From assembly GCA_963971405.1 (NCBI GenBank), contig OZ020489.1:30592290-30656289 (forward strand): a DNA stretch of 64,000 nt, in the 5' to 3' direction. Shown here in pieces: positions 1-11,724 of this stretch. The stretch comes from Psococerastis gibbosa. Lineage: Eukaryota > Arthropoda > Insecta > Psocodea > Psocidae. Under the pieces are notes generated by a model. It was not told the DNA's origin, ran no database searches, and saw nothing but the letters and a program-made list of their open reading frames with translations. A program made the translations under genes and the position numbers. Within the stretch, counting starts at the first letter, position 1; each line of letters begins with the position of its first letter.

Positions 1-200
1 GCCGTCCAAAATACCGATACATTAGCAGAGATGCTCCTCTACATTTCAATACATGACATGTGGCCTTCACTAACACCAATTGGCCACAACTCTTTCCTCG
101 GGACTATCGTTCCGATCAATTTCAATGATTGTTGCCAATCTGTGTTAGAAAGAGGCATACATCATGTATCAAAATGTTCAGAAGAATTCTGACCTGGTAT
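1..200. repeat. Interspersed palindromic repeat, copy 1
   Basis: Related sequence occurs at about 11725-11965 and, reversed, at 25240-25440. The shared core is ATGCTCCTCTACATTTC followed by a block containing CCAATTGGCCACA. In the second copy the left and right parts are roughly inverted repeats of each other, so this is probably a non-autonomous DNA transposon. No terminal duplication is clear here because the copy starts at the window edge. Confidence 0.45.
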
Positions 201-264
201 TTTTGAAAACAATACGATTGTTATTTCGTGAGATATTTAATTTTTACAATAAGGCTCTCATAAA

Positions 265-386
265 TGTTAAACGAAAATGAATTCCAATGTAAGAAGACTA
301 CGCATCTAGGGTGTATTGAATGATAAACGAAAAGGCATTGCAATGTAAGAAGACTACGCATCTAGGGTGTGTTGAATGATAAATGA
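265..386. repeat. Tandem repeat, 56-bp unit, about two copies
   Basis: The block containing GTAAGAAGACTACGCATCTA is repeated with an exact offset of 56 bp, and a third partial unit follows. It lies in the UBR3-like intron. No coding or RNA role is apparent. Confidence 0.75.
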
Positions 387-1568
387 AAAACCGCCTGATT
401 AAAGTAAGAAGCCCTATTGTGCGGCCTCTCGCCACGGGATACGTCGGCTTCCCACACTACGCGGCCGTAACGCTTTTTCGTAGTCTGATGATGGATTTTA
501 TCCGAAACCGGTCACTATTAAAGTATTTCACTGTGGATCATTGCGTTCTTCTTCCACTACTCATGATGTTCTCCAAGTTCCACGAAGTCACCAAGGAAAC
601 TCTCACAAGGCTTTTTCGTGACCCAAAAATCCTATTACCCCCCTATATAAAAGTTTCACTACTTTCACTTCAAAATTTGTTGAAGAAGACTGTGTTTGTG
701 AATTTGTGCTCCAATCCATTTGCTCCAATGAGAGATGTATCGGTATATATCAGCCTTTATGCACGTAAAAGTCACCTAGCACTGGGGATGATGCACAGCT
801 TCTCATTTCCGATCTGAACACATTCTTTAGACTTCTGCCGGGGAATTCTTAGCCATAGTATGTATTTATTACGTTTTAGCGCCCCTCACAATTTCAGTAT
901 TTAACTTACAACGTTTTGAATTATTATTATTAATCATTTTTACTGGCCTCACGTTGTTGATGTTGTATCTTAAAATAGCACAATGTGCTAACATCAACGG
1001 AGAACAATTTCAACCTCGTGCGGTCGCAGAACAAAGACCAAAGTATCAATTTAAGTTATTACTGGTGTTAAAAATACTAGCCATTTTAACAATTTAAAGA
1101 ATGCATGAAAATTACAAATTACAAGTTACAAATATTAATTTTACATGGTAACTCGCGCTCGTCATACAGTTTTTCCTGGTTAACTTGAAACAGGACTTGC
1201 ACCAGATATAACTCAGTGCAACGGGTTCGTAAATACTCTTGGTATTATAGCTACAATTTAAGCCTACAATTTAAGCATGAATGGGTAGCACTTGCATTAA
1301 CTCCAACAAAATAGTAAAAAACCTGCATCCGAAACTGACAAGTAAGGAATTGTTGATGACATGGCAGAGATATCTTAATATGACCAAATAACCTTAAATT
1401 AGCAAACTTTGAAATAATTTCGGTAAATCGTGAGCCATTTTATATGCATATACATTTAGCCACCCAAATAATTGGTTGTTAGCGTTAAATGATCCACAAT
1501 GAGGACACAGCTCTCAAGGCAAATACAAGACTTAAAATAAAATAAAATGCAAAGGAAAACAATCTTAC

Positions 1569-1800
1569 CTTTACTAGCAAATTCGTCGGGAGTATTCCCA
1601 CCACCCATAAGCCATTTGCACCACTCGATCGACTCCGAGTCACCAATATTTTTGGAAAGCAAGAACGTCAGAAACTCAAAGAAAATTTCCGGACTCGTGT
1701 CAAAATTTCCTTTCAAATAAGCTGCAGTTGATTTTTTTTCTTGTTTGGAGAGATTTGAGGAATTTTGAAAACTCTCCATGGTTGCGTAGAATGAATTCAT
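1569..1800 (-). CDS. UBR3: UBR3-like E3 ubiquitin ligase, first coding exon (partial gene)
   Basis: The exon encodes 77 residues plus one base. It starts at ATG 1800-1798 (a second in-frame Met is residue 8) and ends at a strong donor, AAAG|GTAAGA, at 1569/1568. The segment SIEWCKWLMGGGNTPDEF matches the part of UBR3 just upstream of its UBR zinc box, which in human reads roughly LEWCKCLLAGG..DEF. UBR3 is a large N-recognin-related RING ligase acting in the cytoplasm. The diagnostic UBR box, the RING and most of the roughly 1,900-residue protein lie outside the window, so the name rests on one exon. The gene is divergent from PGAP3. The remaining uncertainty is whether another UBR-family member fits equally well. 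Confidence 0.72.
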
Positions 1801-2513
1801 TCAGAAGATATAAATTTGTCTCTCACATTCACAAGAGGTCATGTACTTTAAGTGGCAAAATAAGACATGGTTAAAAATTAAAAAAAATAACGAATTATAA
1901 AATGTCTGTAAATGATGGGTCACAATACATACACTATGATACACAATTATGAATTTGTAATAAGGATTCCGACATGATCTTCTTTTAAAAACGACATTGT
2001 TTTCAAAAAATATTCTACATTACGCCATGTTGACTTAAAAACTTCCTAAAAATTTCACTGTTGTTGTCTGTGTCTAGTTAGGTCTGTAGGTGTCTAAAAT
2101 TAATAAAAAGAAAATTATGCAATCAAATATGTTTTTATTTCATAATTAATAAAAACGTAATTTATATATATTATATATTAATCAGGGAGAATGTATTTTT
2201 TAAATTCTCATATTATTATTTTATTATTTTGTTGGCAAGGGATCAATTTTATTATGTTGGCTATACATACATAATCTTTAATCATTGCAATGCTCGGATG
2301 TACCTCTTTGTATAGAAGTCCTAAATGGCAGCTATACATGTAATTTTGGGAAAATTACGTCAAATTCTAATGTTTCGATTGGTCTTTTGCATCATCTGAT
2401 TGGATTGCCTTGTTTTCCTATTAGAAATAGGTCAAGCTTTAAAAAATTAAAATGTAAACATTTTAGAATCTTAATTCTTAAAGTTTTAAACTCTATTCTT
2501 TCATCAAAATGCC
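1801..2513. promoter_or_regulatory. Shared 5' region between UBR3-like and PGAP3
   Basis: The two start codons face away from each other across 713 bp, so both promoters and 5' UTRs must lie here unless remote UTR exons exist. The DNA is AT-rich, including a run of TATATA-like sequence near 2160-2180. I see no CpG-rich core or clear initiator. This assignment is inferred from gene orientation only. Confidence 0.5.
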
Positions 2514-2652
2514 ATGTGTTTGCTAAATTTGTTTTACTGTAACATTATTATATGCAGTTTATTTATTGGTTTAGTTTTGACTTCGGCCGGAGACAATTCA
2601 AAGTATTTTCAAAGCTGTGTGTATGATTGCAAAAATGAAACTTGTGATTCAG
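2514..2652 (+). CDS. PGAP3: PGAP3 exon 1 (signal peptide and first Cys motif)
   Basis: ATG 2514 is the first Met after an in-frame stop upstream. The first 20-odd residues are hydrophobic and end in LVLTSAG, a plausible signal-peptide cleavage region. CVYDCKNETCDS follows, matching the Cys-rich start of mature PGAP3. The donor is TCAG|GTAAGA, leaving phase 1. Confidence 0.9.
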
Positions 2653-5600
2653 GTAAGAAATTGACGTACGTACAAGATATATATATATTATAGTATTCTG
2701 TGGTATTAGCTATCTTAGCTATCCCTCAATTTTTGGAACTGGTCTAGGACCCAGGTGCATGGCTTACTACTGCAGTACCTATGTACGGATTGTCTCCCGG
2801 GTCCAGTGCAAAAAGTCAAATAATAATGGGAATCATAAACCGGTTCCTCTGACAATGAGAAAGAAACTAATCAAAAATGTGATACCTACCTACTCTATAT
2901 GGACCAAAGTAATGCAATCCTTTCAAGCGTTGTTGTTAAAATTAAAAAAAGTATCACTATATTATCCATAGATTTTAAGGGTAGCCGTCAGACGACTGCT
3001 CACGGAAGAAGCAATCCTGGTTTCTGGTCTCATAATCATAAACCTCGCTTAATCTAGAGGATGGAGGCGGGGTTTTCCTTAGAGGAACAATTGACTCCAA
3101 TATAAATAGGGCGACAAGTGTGAGAACACCGAACGCTCTAAATAAGGGCTGACTAGACACTCCGGTCCCTGGTGTCCACATTCCCGCAAGCGTTATAATT
3201 TCCCTCATTGGAAGGCGATAAACGTGGAGAGAGTTGGAAGAGTTTCCCCAACAGCCGACACCATACTAGCTGTGACTCTCAAAAAGACCAAAGTATTCCA
3301 GCCTTAGTGCATGTCAACACAGTTTTTCATCGCACTTCTTAATTGTGATGATGATGATCTTAATGATTACACGATTAATTATTTAATATAATACATTGTA
3401 GGTCTGTACAAACCAGCTTTCAGCGAAGTTTTGGGCATAGGCTGGTCGCCGTGGACTTGCAGTGAAGAATGCGAATATGATTGCCAATGGAAGACTGTAG
3501 CTGGTTTTATTGAGAGGAAATGGAAAATACCTCAATTTCACGGAAAATGGCCTTTTATTCGAGTTTTCGGACTCCAAGAACCGGCGTCAGCAGTGTTCTC
3601 AATGGCCAATTTTATCGTTATAATAAAGCAACTACATAAATTCCGCCAAGACGTTCCATCAGATAGCCCATACTATGGTCTTTGGCACTTCTATTCTTTT
3701 GTAAGTTACGGTTAGGCCTACAACTATGCCACTGAAACCCATTTGCCACAAAGTAATTGTAGTCAATGCCATTGCATGATATATGCAGTAACTAAGAAAA
3801 AAATAGGAGATCAAGAAAAAAACGTGGTAGTGTCGGACTCAAACCCTTGATTTATTTATTTATCATTAGGAATAGTGCGTTGATGAGGTTGAATCTTCAA
3901 CCTTAGAAGTCAAGTTAGAAATTGACACCTGTAATGTAATTTTTTTGAAGGACCTTTTATGGACAAATAGTGGCTGATAGATTCCTTGTCCAACGCCAAC
4001 GACCCCATGGATTTCGAACATTATTGGTATTGTTTCCGAAAGAATTTTGGGCCATTGGCAAACTGGTATTCGTTCTCGATGACATCTTACTTACACCGGC
4101 TGCAAGCGGTAATGGACAAGCTGAGGCAAGCTTACCATTGACGCAATGAAACAGGCGAAAGCATGACTTTACCAAGTACAGATATGTAAGATATGAGTAA
4201 ATTATCGAAACCTAATATTATTCTTATTTTCAGACCTGTCTCAATGCTTGGACTTGGTCAACAATTTACCACACCCGGGATAGTGATCTCACAGAGCGAA
4301 TGGACTACATATCTGCTACTATTATGGTGTTCACCGCATTCTATTCCATGACTATCCGAGTCTTTTCTCTCAAATTTAACTCCATATCCATTATTTGGAG
4401 CATAGTTTGCGCCTCTTTCCTAGTGAACCACATTGCCTACCTTTGGTTTTTAAAGTTTGATTACGGATATAACATGGCTTTCAACGTGTTTGTAGGTGGG
4501 TATCCACCAACATCGCTTTTTGTTTGTGTCAAACCGCCACTTTTATGATTTGGGGCGAATTTTGAAATACAATGATAAAGTACTCCATACAATTTATAGT
4601 TCACTGTATAATTGTCAAATTGGACTGAATCAACTTTCCTAAACATTTATCGGTCGGCGGCCACTTTTACCTTGAACAAACCTTGTGTATTTGTTAAAAT
4701 ATTGAAAATATAATTACCAAAATATGCTATTTATAAAACCTATTTATATATCGTCGAATATTAAAAAAAAAAAAAACGTTTTTAGTTAGAAACATGGCAC
4801 GAATCCAGTGAAAAATTAAATAAAAATGCTGCTATACCTTTTATCTTCAATATAACTTGTACATGATTTATTATCTGAATGAAATTAAATGAATTGGATC
4901 CTTTTTGCTATACCAATACGAGTACAGTTTTCGTGTTGTAACGAATCTAATCAAATGCCTGTCTGCTTCCATATCATAACTTAATTTATAATAGATAAGT
5001 TAAGTATCTACATAATAATCTCATGAAAACAAAACAAACGTCAATGACAAAGTCAATTTTTCAAGTTATGCCTTAGGCATAGTTAGCACCTTGCTCTTAC
5101 ATGTGCAGAGCTGTCGTAACTCACAACAGGCACTACCCATAGATACCAGTAGAAAAATGGTGTGTTCTTGCCATTGGCGTAAATTCCCAAAATTTCTGGG
5201 GGGGGGGGGCTTTAGGACCCTAAGACTAATCCCCCGGAGAAAACATTGATGAATGGGCCCAAATTAGGGAGGTTTTACGCATTTTGCAGGCAGCACAGTT
5301 GAAATTTTACAGACGAATAAACCTATCACTGTACCACTGAGGGGGGCCCGGGGGTCTCTCTATAAGAAAATGTTTGAAAAAATAGGTCTGAAATATTGGA
5401 GTTTTAAGCATTATGAGTAATATATTTTTGTGAAAGTGCTTGGTCAATATGTTGATTTTTTTCATGATGTCTTTCATGTGAAATAAGCATACCAATAATT
5501 AATTTCCCTTTCGTTATTGTGGATACTATGCCTTTCGCTTCAATAACGTCTTTGTCACCAGAAATCCTGAGGGGGCTACGGCTTGCCCCCCCCCCCCCCT

Positions 5601-6464
5601 AGGACCCCACTATTTACGCCAATGATTCTTGTGACCACACAATTGAAGTGTATCGACACCAATGAAATTCACATTCTCTTACAGTAATAAAATATATGAA
5701 AATCTACATTGAAAAATAATGTATCTTATGTATCTAATGATTGGTCTATAAATGCTGACGGGCAAAGTCGACCTCATAGGTTACAGAAAGGTAGCGCGAA
5801 CAAGCTGGTAGTTGGAGCGGACTGATGAAGAATCGGGCATAGTGATTCTGACCTGTAGTCTCGGTAGTGCAGGTGTAGAATGCTTACCTGCCAAGCGATT
5901 GGCTGATTTCTATTCCCGGCCAATTCAGCAATGTCTATGAGATGCCCGTGATGTCACCTCCGTATAGCCGGTGAATCGAGTCCGAGTGACGTCACTTCCG
6001 TCCCACTAATATGTTAACAATCAAGATTTCAAGACCCGTGCTGCAAGAAGTTACACTTTAAAAAAATAAAAACAATTGACAGCCTTGATCTTCCACAGTA
6101 GCATAACGGTAAAATGGGCTATAGGTGAGAGGGATTGTCTCTTGCCTCCAGTCATTGGATCATTTTTATGTTTCTAGGAGGACTGACCGTTTTCGGGTGG
6201 ATAGTCTGGGCTTTCGGAACGAGGGGACATCCGTGCAGCAACACTGTCGCAGTTTACAGTATCCTGATATCAGCGGCGACTCTCCTAGAGCTCTTAGATT
6301 TCTCTCCGATTCTCTGGACGTTCGATGCCCATTCCTTATGGCATTTAGCAACGTGTTTTCTGGTAATACCATTCTATAATTTCCTCAGGGAAGATTGTAA
6401 ATATCTTAGAACTCAACTGGAAAAAGAACAACTTCCCTCACTTCTGCGACAAAAAACTGAATAA
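2514..6464 (+). CDS. PGAP3: PGAP3 / PER1-like GPI-anchor remodelling protein, complete gene (4 exons)
   Basis: Exons 2514-2652, 3402-3700, 4234-4495 and 6178-6464 join with consistent phases into 328 residues; human PGAP3 has about 320. PGAP3 removes the sn-2 acyl chain of GPI anchors in the Golgi and belongs to the CREST hydrolase superfamily. Visible here are an N-terminal signal sequence, a Cys-rich luminal region (CVYDC, WTCSEECEYDC), the family signature PQFHGKWPF, and several membrane segments. The candidate catalytic residues are H159 in STIYHTRD and D283/H285/H289 in DAHSLWH. All splice sites are GT..AG. An AATAAA overlaps the stop codon at 6460-6465; the usable poly(A) site is probably further on. 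Introns 2 and 3 carry a SINE-like repeat and an inverted-repeat element. I am very sure of the family; orthologue-level function is inferred. Confidence 0.95.
3402..3700 (+). CDS. PGAP3: PGAP3 exon 2 (luminal Cys-rich region, first membrane segment)
   Basis: The acceptor is CATTGTAG at 3400-3401, and two bases complete the glycine codon from exon 1. It encodes WSPWTCSEECEYDCQW, then FHGKWPFIRVFGLQEPASA, both close to the family signature, then a hydrophobic segment. The donor is TTTT|GTAAGT, phase 0. Confidence 0.95.
3944..4187 (-). mobile_element. SINE-like repeat with A-tail, copy 1 (PGAP3 intron 2)
   Basis: About 240 bp that recurs at 48172-48412 and 53869-54117. All three copies begin at the same point (TACTTGGTTAAG-like on the minus strand), include TTTCATTGCGTCAATGGTAA, and end next to a T-run on the plus strand. 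On the minus strand this is a poly(A) tail. The shared 5' end and A-tail suggest a SINE. I cannot identify an RNA ancestor. Confidence 0.55.
4234..4495 (+). CDS. PGAP3: PGAP3 exon 3 (first catalytic motif and membrane segments)
   Basis: It starts in phase 0 after TTTTCAG. It encodes CLNAWTWSTIYHTRDSDLTE, matching the conserved NAWFWSTVFHTRD block of the family with the candidate active-site histidine. FDYGYNMAFNV follows near the end. The donor is GTAG|GTGGGT, phase 1. Confidence 0.95.
4973..5058. mobile_element. Fragment of a Harbinger-like palindromic MITE
   Basis: Matches the right half of the elements at 13351-13607 and 14867-15193 (TAACTTAATTTATAATAGAT, then CAAACGTCAATGACAAAGTC). It lacks both terminal repeats, so it is a decayed remnant in PGAP3 intron 3. 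Confidence 0.55.
5172..5624. mobile_element. Inverted-repeat element with CATTGGCGTAAAT ends and G/C runs
   Basis: The left end CATTGGCGTAAAT (5172-5184) is the exact inverse of the right end at 5612-5624. Inside the left end is a run of 12 G (5198-5209) followed by a CTTTAGGACCC-like block. Inside the right end is a run of 14 C (5586-5599) followed by CTAGGACCCC. The whole 453-bp unit sits in PGAP3 intron 3, has no coding capacity, and is probably a MITE. Confidence 0.6.
6178..6464 (+). CDS. PGAP3: PGAP3 exon 4 (last membrane segments, DAHxxWH motif)
   Basis: The acceptor is TTTCTAG at 6171-6177. The exon encodes a membrane segment, then LLELLDFSPILWTFDAHSLW, the near-universal PGAP3 block containing the second set of candidate catalytic Asp and His residues. 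It ends with a charged cytosolic tail at stop TAA 6462-6464. Confidence 0.95.
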
Positions 6465-6784
6465 ATTTGTGCAATTTAGACCTACAAATTGTATTTACTG
6501 CTCTCTTTGGCTTGTAATTAAATGTAAGAACTTATAGATAATTTATTAATAACATTAGCCTTTTTTTTAGTAGCCTCATTATTTCGTTAAATTTACGTCA
6601 TTGTGCTTCAAGACAATTAAAAGTCGGGAGATTTATAAAAAGCAGCCTTTCTGTTATAGTTACTATTTAAAGAAAAACGTCAAAAGACAGTACATATAGT
6701 ATGTATTATGTAGGCTATTACAAAGGCTATGATACTTCATATTAATAGGCTGATGAAACATTCCCTTCCTTAAATCTTTCCTTA

Positions 6785-7167
6785 GGCGCCCATTCCACCG
6801 ACCGGCTAGGACTATTTACAAAAACGGTGATGTGGTAGCAGACATTCAAGACTTAGGTGACGTTTCCACCGACCTCGCATTGCAGAATGCAAATGACATT
6901 GCCGGAAATTAGTATTTTTCTTTTTATAGAAATCTATTAAAATGTTTGTACTTAACATATCCCTTGACGCCATTTTTAATTTTAGTTTGTTTGTTTGTGA
7001 TTTTACTGTATGATCATTGATCAATTTTAACTATGGCATAGAGGAAAATAAACATTTCCGTCAATTCTGCAATGCGAGGTCGGTGGAAACCCCGCCTAAG
7101 TCTTGAATGTCTGCTACCACGTCACTGTTTTTGTAAATAGCCCTAGCCGGTCGGTGGAATGGGCGCC
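6785..7167. mobile_element. Harbinger-like palindromic MITE, TSD TTA
   Basis: The 383-bp element starts GGCGCCCATTCCACCGACCG and ends with the inverse of that sequence. TTA flanks it on both sides (6782-6784 and 7168-7170), which is typical of PIF/Harbinger. Subterminal blocks GTGGTAGCAGACATTCAAGA and the inverse CTGCTACCACGTCA recur in the other elements of this group. A second inner inverted pair (GAGGTCGGTGGAAACC) suggests one palindrome within another. Confidence 0.8.
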
Positions 7168-7189
7168 TTATTGGGAGTCATGGCCGTTC

Positions 7190-7800
7190 CCAAGGAGGGT
7201 GGGGTAAGCCGGTTTTAACCTCTCCCCTCTCGAAAAAAATATGAAATTTGTATAACTCCACTATTTTCCAACTATGTTTTTTTAAAATTTCTCCCTGTGG
7301 CCGGGGGTGACCCTCGGACCCCCTGTTTGGAGTAATTAATTGAACGCAACTCCCCCGGGTCCTCTCTGTTAACAGTAGTCAATCGTCGTAGGTATCATCT
7401 AAACCTTACTGCTATGAAATGCGTAAAACCCCTCAATTTCACACCTATTTAATCAAAACATTTCTCCAAGTTGTAGATATGAATCTACGTCGGTAATGTC
7501 TAATCTTTACTGCTAACAAAATGCGTAAAACCACATTATTTAGGTGGGGGAGCCTTCTGTGAATCTTCTTCGGTAAAATTTTAAACTTACTGCCATCTAC
7601 AATCAAAATGCGAAGTCCCCCACTATTTCGCGTTTATTTTATCTAAATATTTCACTGGGTGGAGACCCCCTACTTGCAAAAGATGTGTATAAGTTACTTA
7701 GACTTGGCCGTTGAATACATAGTCTATAATTTGACTACATTTCATACGAGTAGTGTACTATCAACTAAACTCATCCCCCCCCCCCCCACCCCTCGCAGAA
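7190..7800. repeat. Degenerate repeat region shared with 62680-63110
   Basis: The block repeats phrases such as GAATCTTCTTCGGTAAAAT and ATGCGTAAAACC several times with divergence. It ends in a 13-C run at 7775-7787. A related block with GAATCTTCGTCGGTAAAAT lies near the right end of the window. It is probably an old transposon remnant. Confidence 0.35.
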
Positions 7801-9780
7801 TTCCATGAAAAGTAGACACAACACTACGCTAATTATTGTGGCCTGGCCAGGTTAACAAAAAATAAGAAAACAAATGCGTTTAATCCCAATGACTTGGTTT
7901 ATATTACTGCATTTCTTTCATATTTGCAATTATGCTTTGCTTTCGGCAAAGATAAACCTAAATTTAATCATTCAGAACTTTATACGGAAAATGCTAAAAT
8001 TTTTATACACAAGTTAGGTCAGAACACGCCCACTCATTCCTATCGTATTAACTTGAGTCTCTCTCTTGCTCAAAGAGAACAAACAAAAACATAACAGGCT
8101 TATGTGGCTCGACACCATACACATGACATAAATTACAACAGGCGCTGACTACATAATATGATACAATAATTTATTTATGGCAAAGGAATACTACAGGCTA
8201 GGGAGCTCTTTAGTGGTGACTAAATTGATATTTCCGGTAGCCAAATGCAATTGTGAAAGTTTTGAAAATATAATCACAGTAAGTTAAAAAAGAGTGAAAT
8301 TTATGCCGGCGGGCATGCTATGGCGATTATTTTTAATCTTAACATGGAATTAAAAATAAAACAAGATTAAGTTTGGAAAGTGCTGTTCGAAATTGTTTTG
8401 TTTACATTTTCAACCCCCAAGAATAATTTAATACCATAGAAATATATTAACTAGAACGGCGGGAGCCATAATATGATTTACGGGGCACCCGTTTATCATA
8501 AGCCAAATATCAAAGATAAGTACCAACGTAAAAAATATTGAAGTCTTACACATTGGAGCATAGCAGAACGGATACCTGGACCCGGTCAAAATTCTGTACT
8601 TAGCTTGTGCGGGCTATTTTCACAGCGAAACCGCGTACTTATCTTGTGCAGGCTACACTAGCAGCCATATTGATAACGGTCTACAGCCGAGGGATGTTTA
8701 ATACTAAACGGCATAGTTGGCCCGCCGGTGAAAAATTTCCATTTGCAGAAATGTTTTTGTTCCTTATGTAATGCCCTAAAGAAGAAACCAATAACTATTT
8801 AAAACAAAAATAGAAAATTCGGTTGAGGTTTACAAAATTTTGGCAAACCGATTGTAAAGAAAATAAGTTTTAAGTTTGGTTTTTGCCATTGCTTTTTGTT
8901 GCTTAATTATCAAGCTATAATTTGTGGCATGTTTTAACTAGGTATTCGTTTTGGAGATTGCTCGTCTTGCAGCAAGACATTTTTCAATAGTTATAGGAGT
9001 CTTTCACCTTTTCACTTTCACCCGTAAGAAGCAATCCGACTTTGAAAGAAATATCAAATTATTCATCACCTCGTGTGGGTAAGAGCATTATCTCTCAAAA
9101 GGATCACAGGCTAAATTTACAAAAAATGTTATATTCAAAGAGGTGTTCCCCAAGCCAGGTTCTGGGGTAATTTCTTCAGTGAAAACAATTGAATTATAAA
9201 AACAATCTGCTGGTCGCTTATGCAGGAAATTTTGTCTTGGGGTTTTGATAATATGTGAATCTCATAGTCTTGTATTGGGCAATGTCAAAATTAATATTTG
9301 CGAGAGATAACACCAATACCAATTTATAAAATAGATGCTGACTATACAGGCTATGGTTTTCACAGGCAGAGGAATTCGACTCGTTGCATTATTTATAATG
9401 GACCTCATTAGTCGTGCAGGCCGTTGAGCCAGTTGATGTCGACGCTCTGACTAGCTGTGACTTTAAAAACAGTTTTCAAATATTTGTTGCATTCACACAA
9501 AGAAGTAGGCTTAGTGTTGTAACACCCTTTAGTAACGCTGCATAGCGGAAACAATGCTTGAGGTCGTCGCGCTACTAGTCGGTATTGTTTGAAACTTGAC
9601 TTGTAACCTCGCGACAAGGAAAAATTCCTTTTTTCCTAGCAGACGGACAGTAATAATTGCCTGCCAATTAGCTTATCGGCTGAAAATAAGGACCCTCAAT
9701 ATATCAGGCATTGCATACTACCAAAACTCCCATGAAATTTTATAAATAAATAATGACTTTTTTTGTTCTATTACTAAGCC
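7801..9780. other. Intergenic, no gene recognised
   Basis: AT-rich sequence without a credible exon on either strand. Part of it (about 8308-8450) resembles the GGCGAT..TTTACATTTTNAACCCC element seen at 24669 and 56525. The phrase TACTTAGCTTGTGCGGGCTA is imperfectly duplicated near 8600-8650. Confidence 0.4.
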
Positions 9781-9787
9781 AACCTAG

Positions 9788-9895
9788 TGTTAGGGCTATA
9801 TAGCCCTTTCTTACACTCAACTAGGAAAGCCCGGGACCGCCTGCTCTGCATGCCCTCCGAAGCAAGGCCAGAAAATGTAGCCAGTGTAGGTATTG
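9788..9895 (-). mobile_element. SINE-B tail fragment
   Basis: Contains TTACACTCAACTAGGAAAGC, CCGGGACCGCCTGC and TGCCCTCCGAAGC, the tail of the tRNA-derived SINE seen complete at 27428-27590. The tRNA-like head is missing here. A second scrap of the same tail lies at about 9976-10012. Confidence 0.6.
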
Positions 9896-10084
9896 AGATT
9901 TAAAAAAAATATCAATAATACTTTTAAATCGTGTTGGCTGAAATAACCCTTTTAGTTATAAATAATAACTTAATTCGATTACTAAGCCTGCTTTATATGC
10001 CCTCCGAAGCAACAACCTTTCCGATCCGTGCCACTAACTCTACACTTGGTTCTTAAATACAATAAATCCTAAACATAAAGGAGC

Positions 10085-10490
10085 CATTGCAGAAATATTA
10101 CAAAACCCTAGTAAGACCGGTTGCAACATAGGGCTCAGAAACCTGGAATCCCGACGCCAACAAACTACGATTATTGGGAAGGAAGATAATAAGGAGAATC
10201 TATGGACCCCTGTACGAAATCAAAGAGTGGTGTATAAGAAACAACTTCGAAATAGACGCATTACTCAATGGAGAAGAAATAGTACATACGTGTTATAAAA
10301 GCGCAGCGATCCCAACATAATGTACAAAAAAAGCATGACGGGAAGAAGACTAAGAAAGGTCCACGAAACAGCTAGAAACAATTAGAAACCGACCTCCGCG
10401 AGTTGGGAGCCCGTGGATGGTGGAGTGTGGTAAAAACCCGAGATGACGTTGTTGAACAGGCCAAAGCTCATCAAGGGCTGAAGAGTCATA
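10085..10490 (+). mobile_element. Decayed LINE reverse-transcriptase C-terminal fragment
   Basis: Translation gives pieces such as YKTLVRPVAT, then GSETW, then LGRKIIRRIYGPLYE. They correspond to the YKTLIRPVLLYGSETW...LRRIYGP region after the RT domain of many non-LTR elements. A frameshift breaks the first part and several stops follow after position 10310, so this is a dead copy. The clade cannot be fixed. Confidence 0.65.
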
Positions 10491-11724
10491 AGAAGAATAT
10501 TACTGAAGTACACGATGTCAAGGTATCTATTAAATCTACGTACACCTATTTACAACATGAAAAAACAATTTAAGGATCTAGATATTGCAGAAAATAACAC
10601 AGCCCTGGGCAAGACAGAACACTTAGGCTGCCATAAATGTATTGGCAATTTGTCACATCAGCCCCTATAACTAGTGCAGATAGAACTGTACAAAATTGAC
10701 TGTATGTGGGTCACATAATACTAATTTCGGTAAAGGCTCCCGCGTGTATAAATTGTTCAGAGGCTTATACCATACCATACCATACACTTGGTCCTGGAAA
10801 GCGATGCACAACTTGATACAAGGATGCTTACCCGCTAGAGGGATTCCCGGGACTTGGGTGGGAACGGTCCCAAGCAAATGTTAAACCTATTGGTTCTACT
10901 TTTCTTAGAACCTAACTCAATTGGTGCGGTGGCTATTTCGAAGTTGGAATGTGTTATACATATACATATATATTTATATATAAGAGAAGTGAAATTGGAG
11001 TGTGATTGGTTTGTTAGGCGCCAGCTCAACCCGCGATACCAAATATATCCCCAGTGATTTTTCAGTAATTTTGGTAGCTTTTCCACTGTCAATAAAAGCC
11101 CACTACGGTGCTTTAGAAACGGGTGTGACACTAAGCAATATTGAACAATCCGCTCTAGATCGGCTCATTGACGCGACCTTATGAGCATGTTCCGAAACCA
11201 TGATGTGAATGCAACAATATTGGGATAAATTTAAACATTCTGCATACAGGAAAGTTACACCCGGACTGAGTCTCATCGACAGCAAATTATTAATATTTGG
11301 AACAATATTTTCAACTGTACACAAATTTATGAACAGCGCAATCACTCAAGAAGTACAACATACTGATATTTACTTTATTGTACAAAACTTATTGTAAACT
11401 TTAACAAAAGAAATACGTCAAAATCCTGCGCGTTCCTCTTCGTCATGCTGTAGCTACTGACTATAAACCTTCTTTATCGATACTTCGCCCATCTGACAGT
11501 TGCGTCCTATACGCAGCTGTTATTTTAATTCAAGAATTCCCTTCGACCGCTGCCTAAGATGACGAATAGGCGCATAAAAGGAATCCATTTAGCTAAAAGA
11601 ACGGCTGTATAAGACAGGGTCCCCATGACGACCCTTAGCCAATCTTTCAAAACTTATTCTGAACAAAGTCTTAAGAGCTAATCGGAGTACCCCGACTACG
11701 CGATGTTGATACTAAGCCAATTTT
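10491..11724. other. Intergenic, no gene recognised
   Basis: Several short open frames overlap on both strands at 10670-11400, but none shows splice context, domain motifs or family similarity. I treat the stretch as non-coding. Confidence 0.4.

Larger units (their letters stand above)
1..1568 (-). other. Intron 1 of the UBR3-like gene (partial)
   Basis: This stretch lies downstream of the only visible UBR3-like exon on the minus strand and runs off the window. I find no second exon in it; the family's zinc-finger exons must lie further left. It holds an interspersed repeat at 1-200 and a short tandem repeat at 265-386. An open frame at 383-817 on the plus strand resembles no family I know and looks like chance. 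Confidence 0.5.

Noticed and set aside
383..817. 144-codon open frame on the plus strand
   Set aside because: No splice context, no family motif, and it lies in the UBR3-like intron beside repeats. The amino-acid composition is that expected from chance translation.
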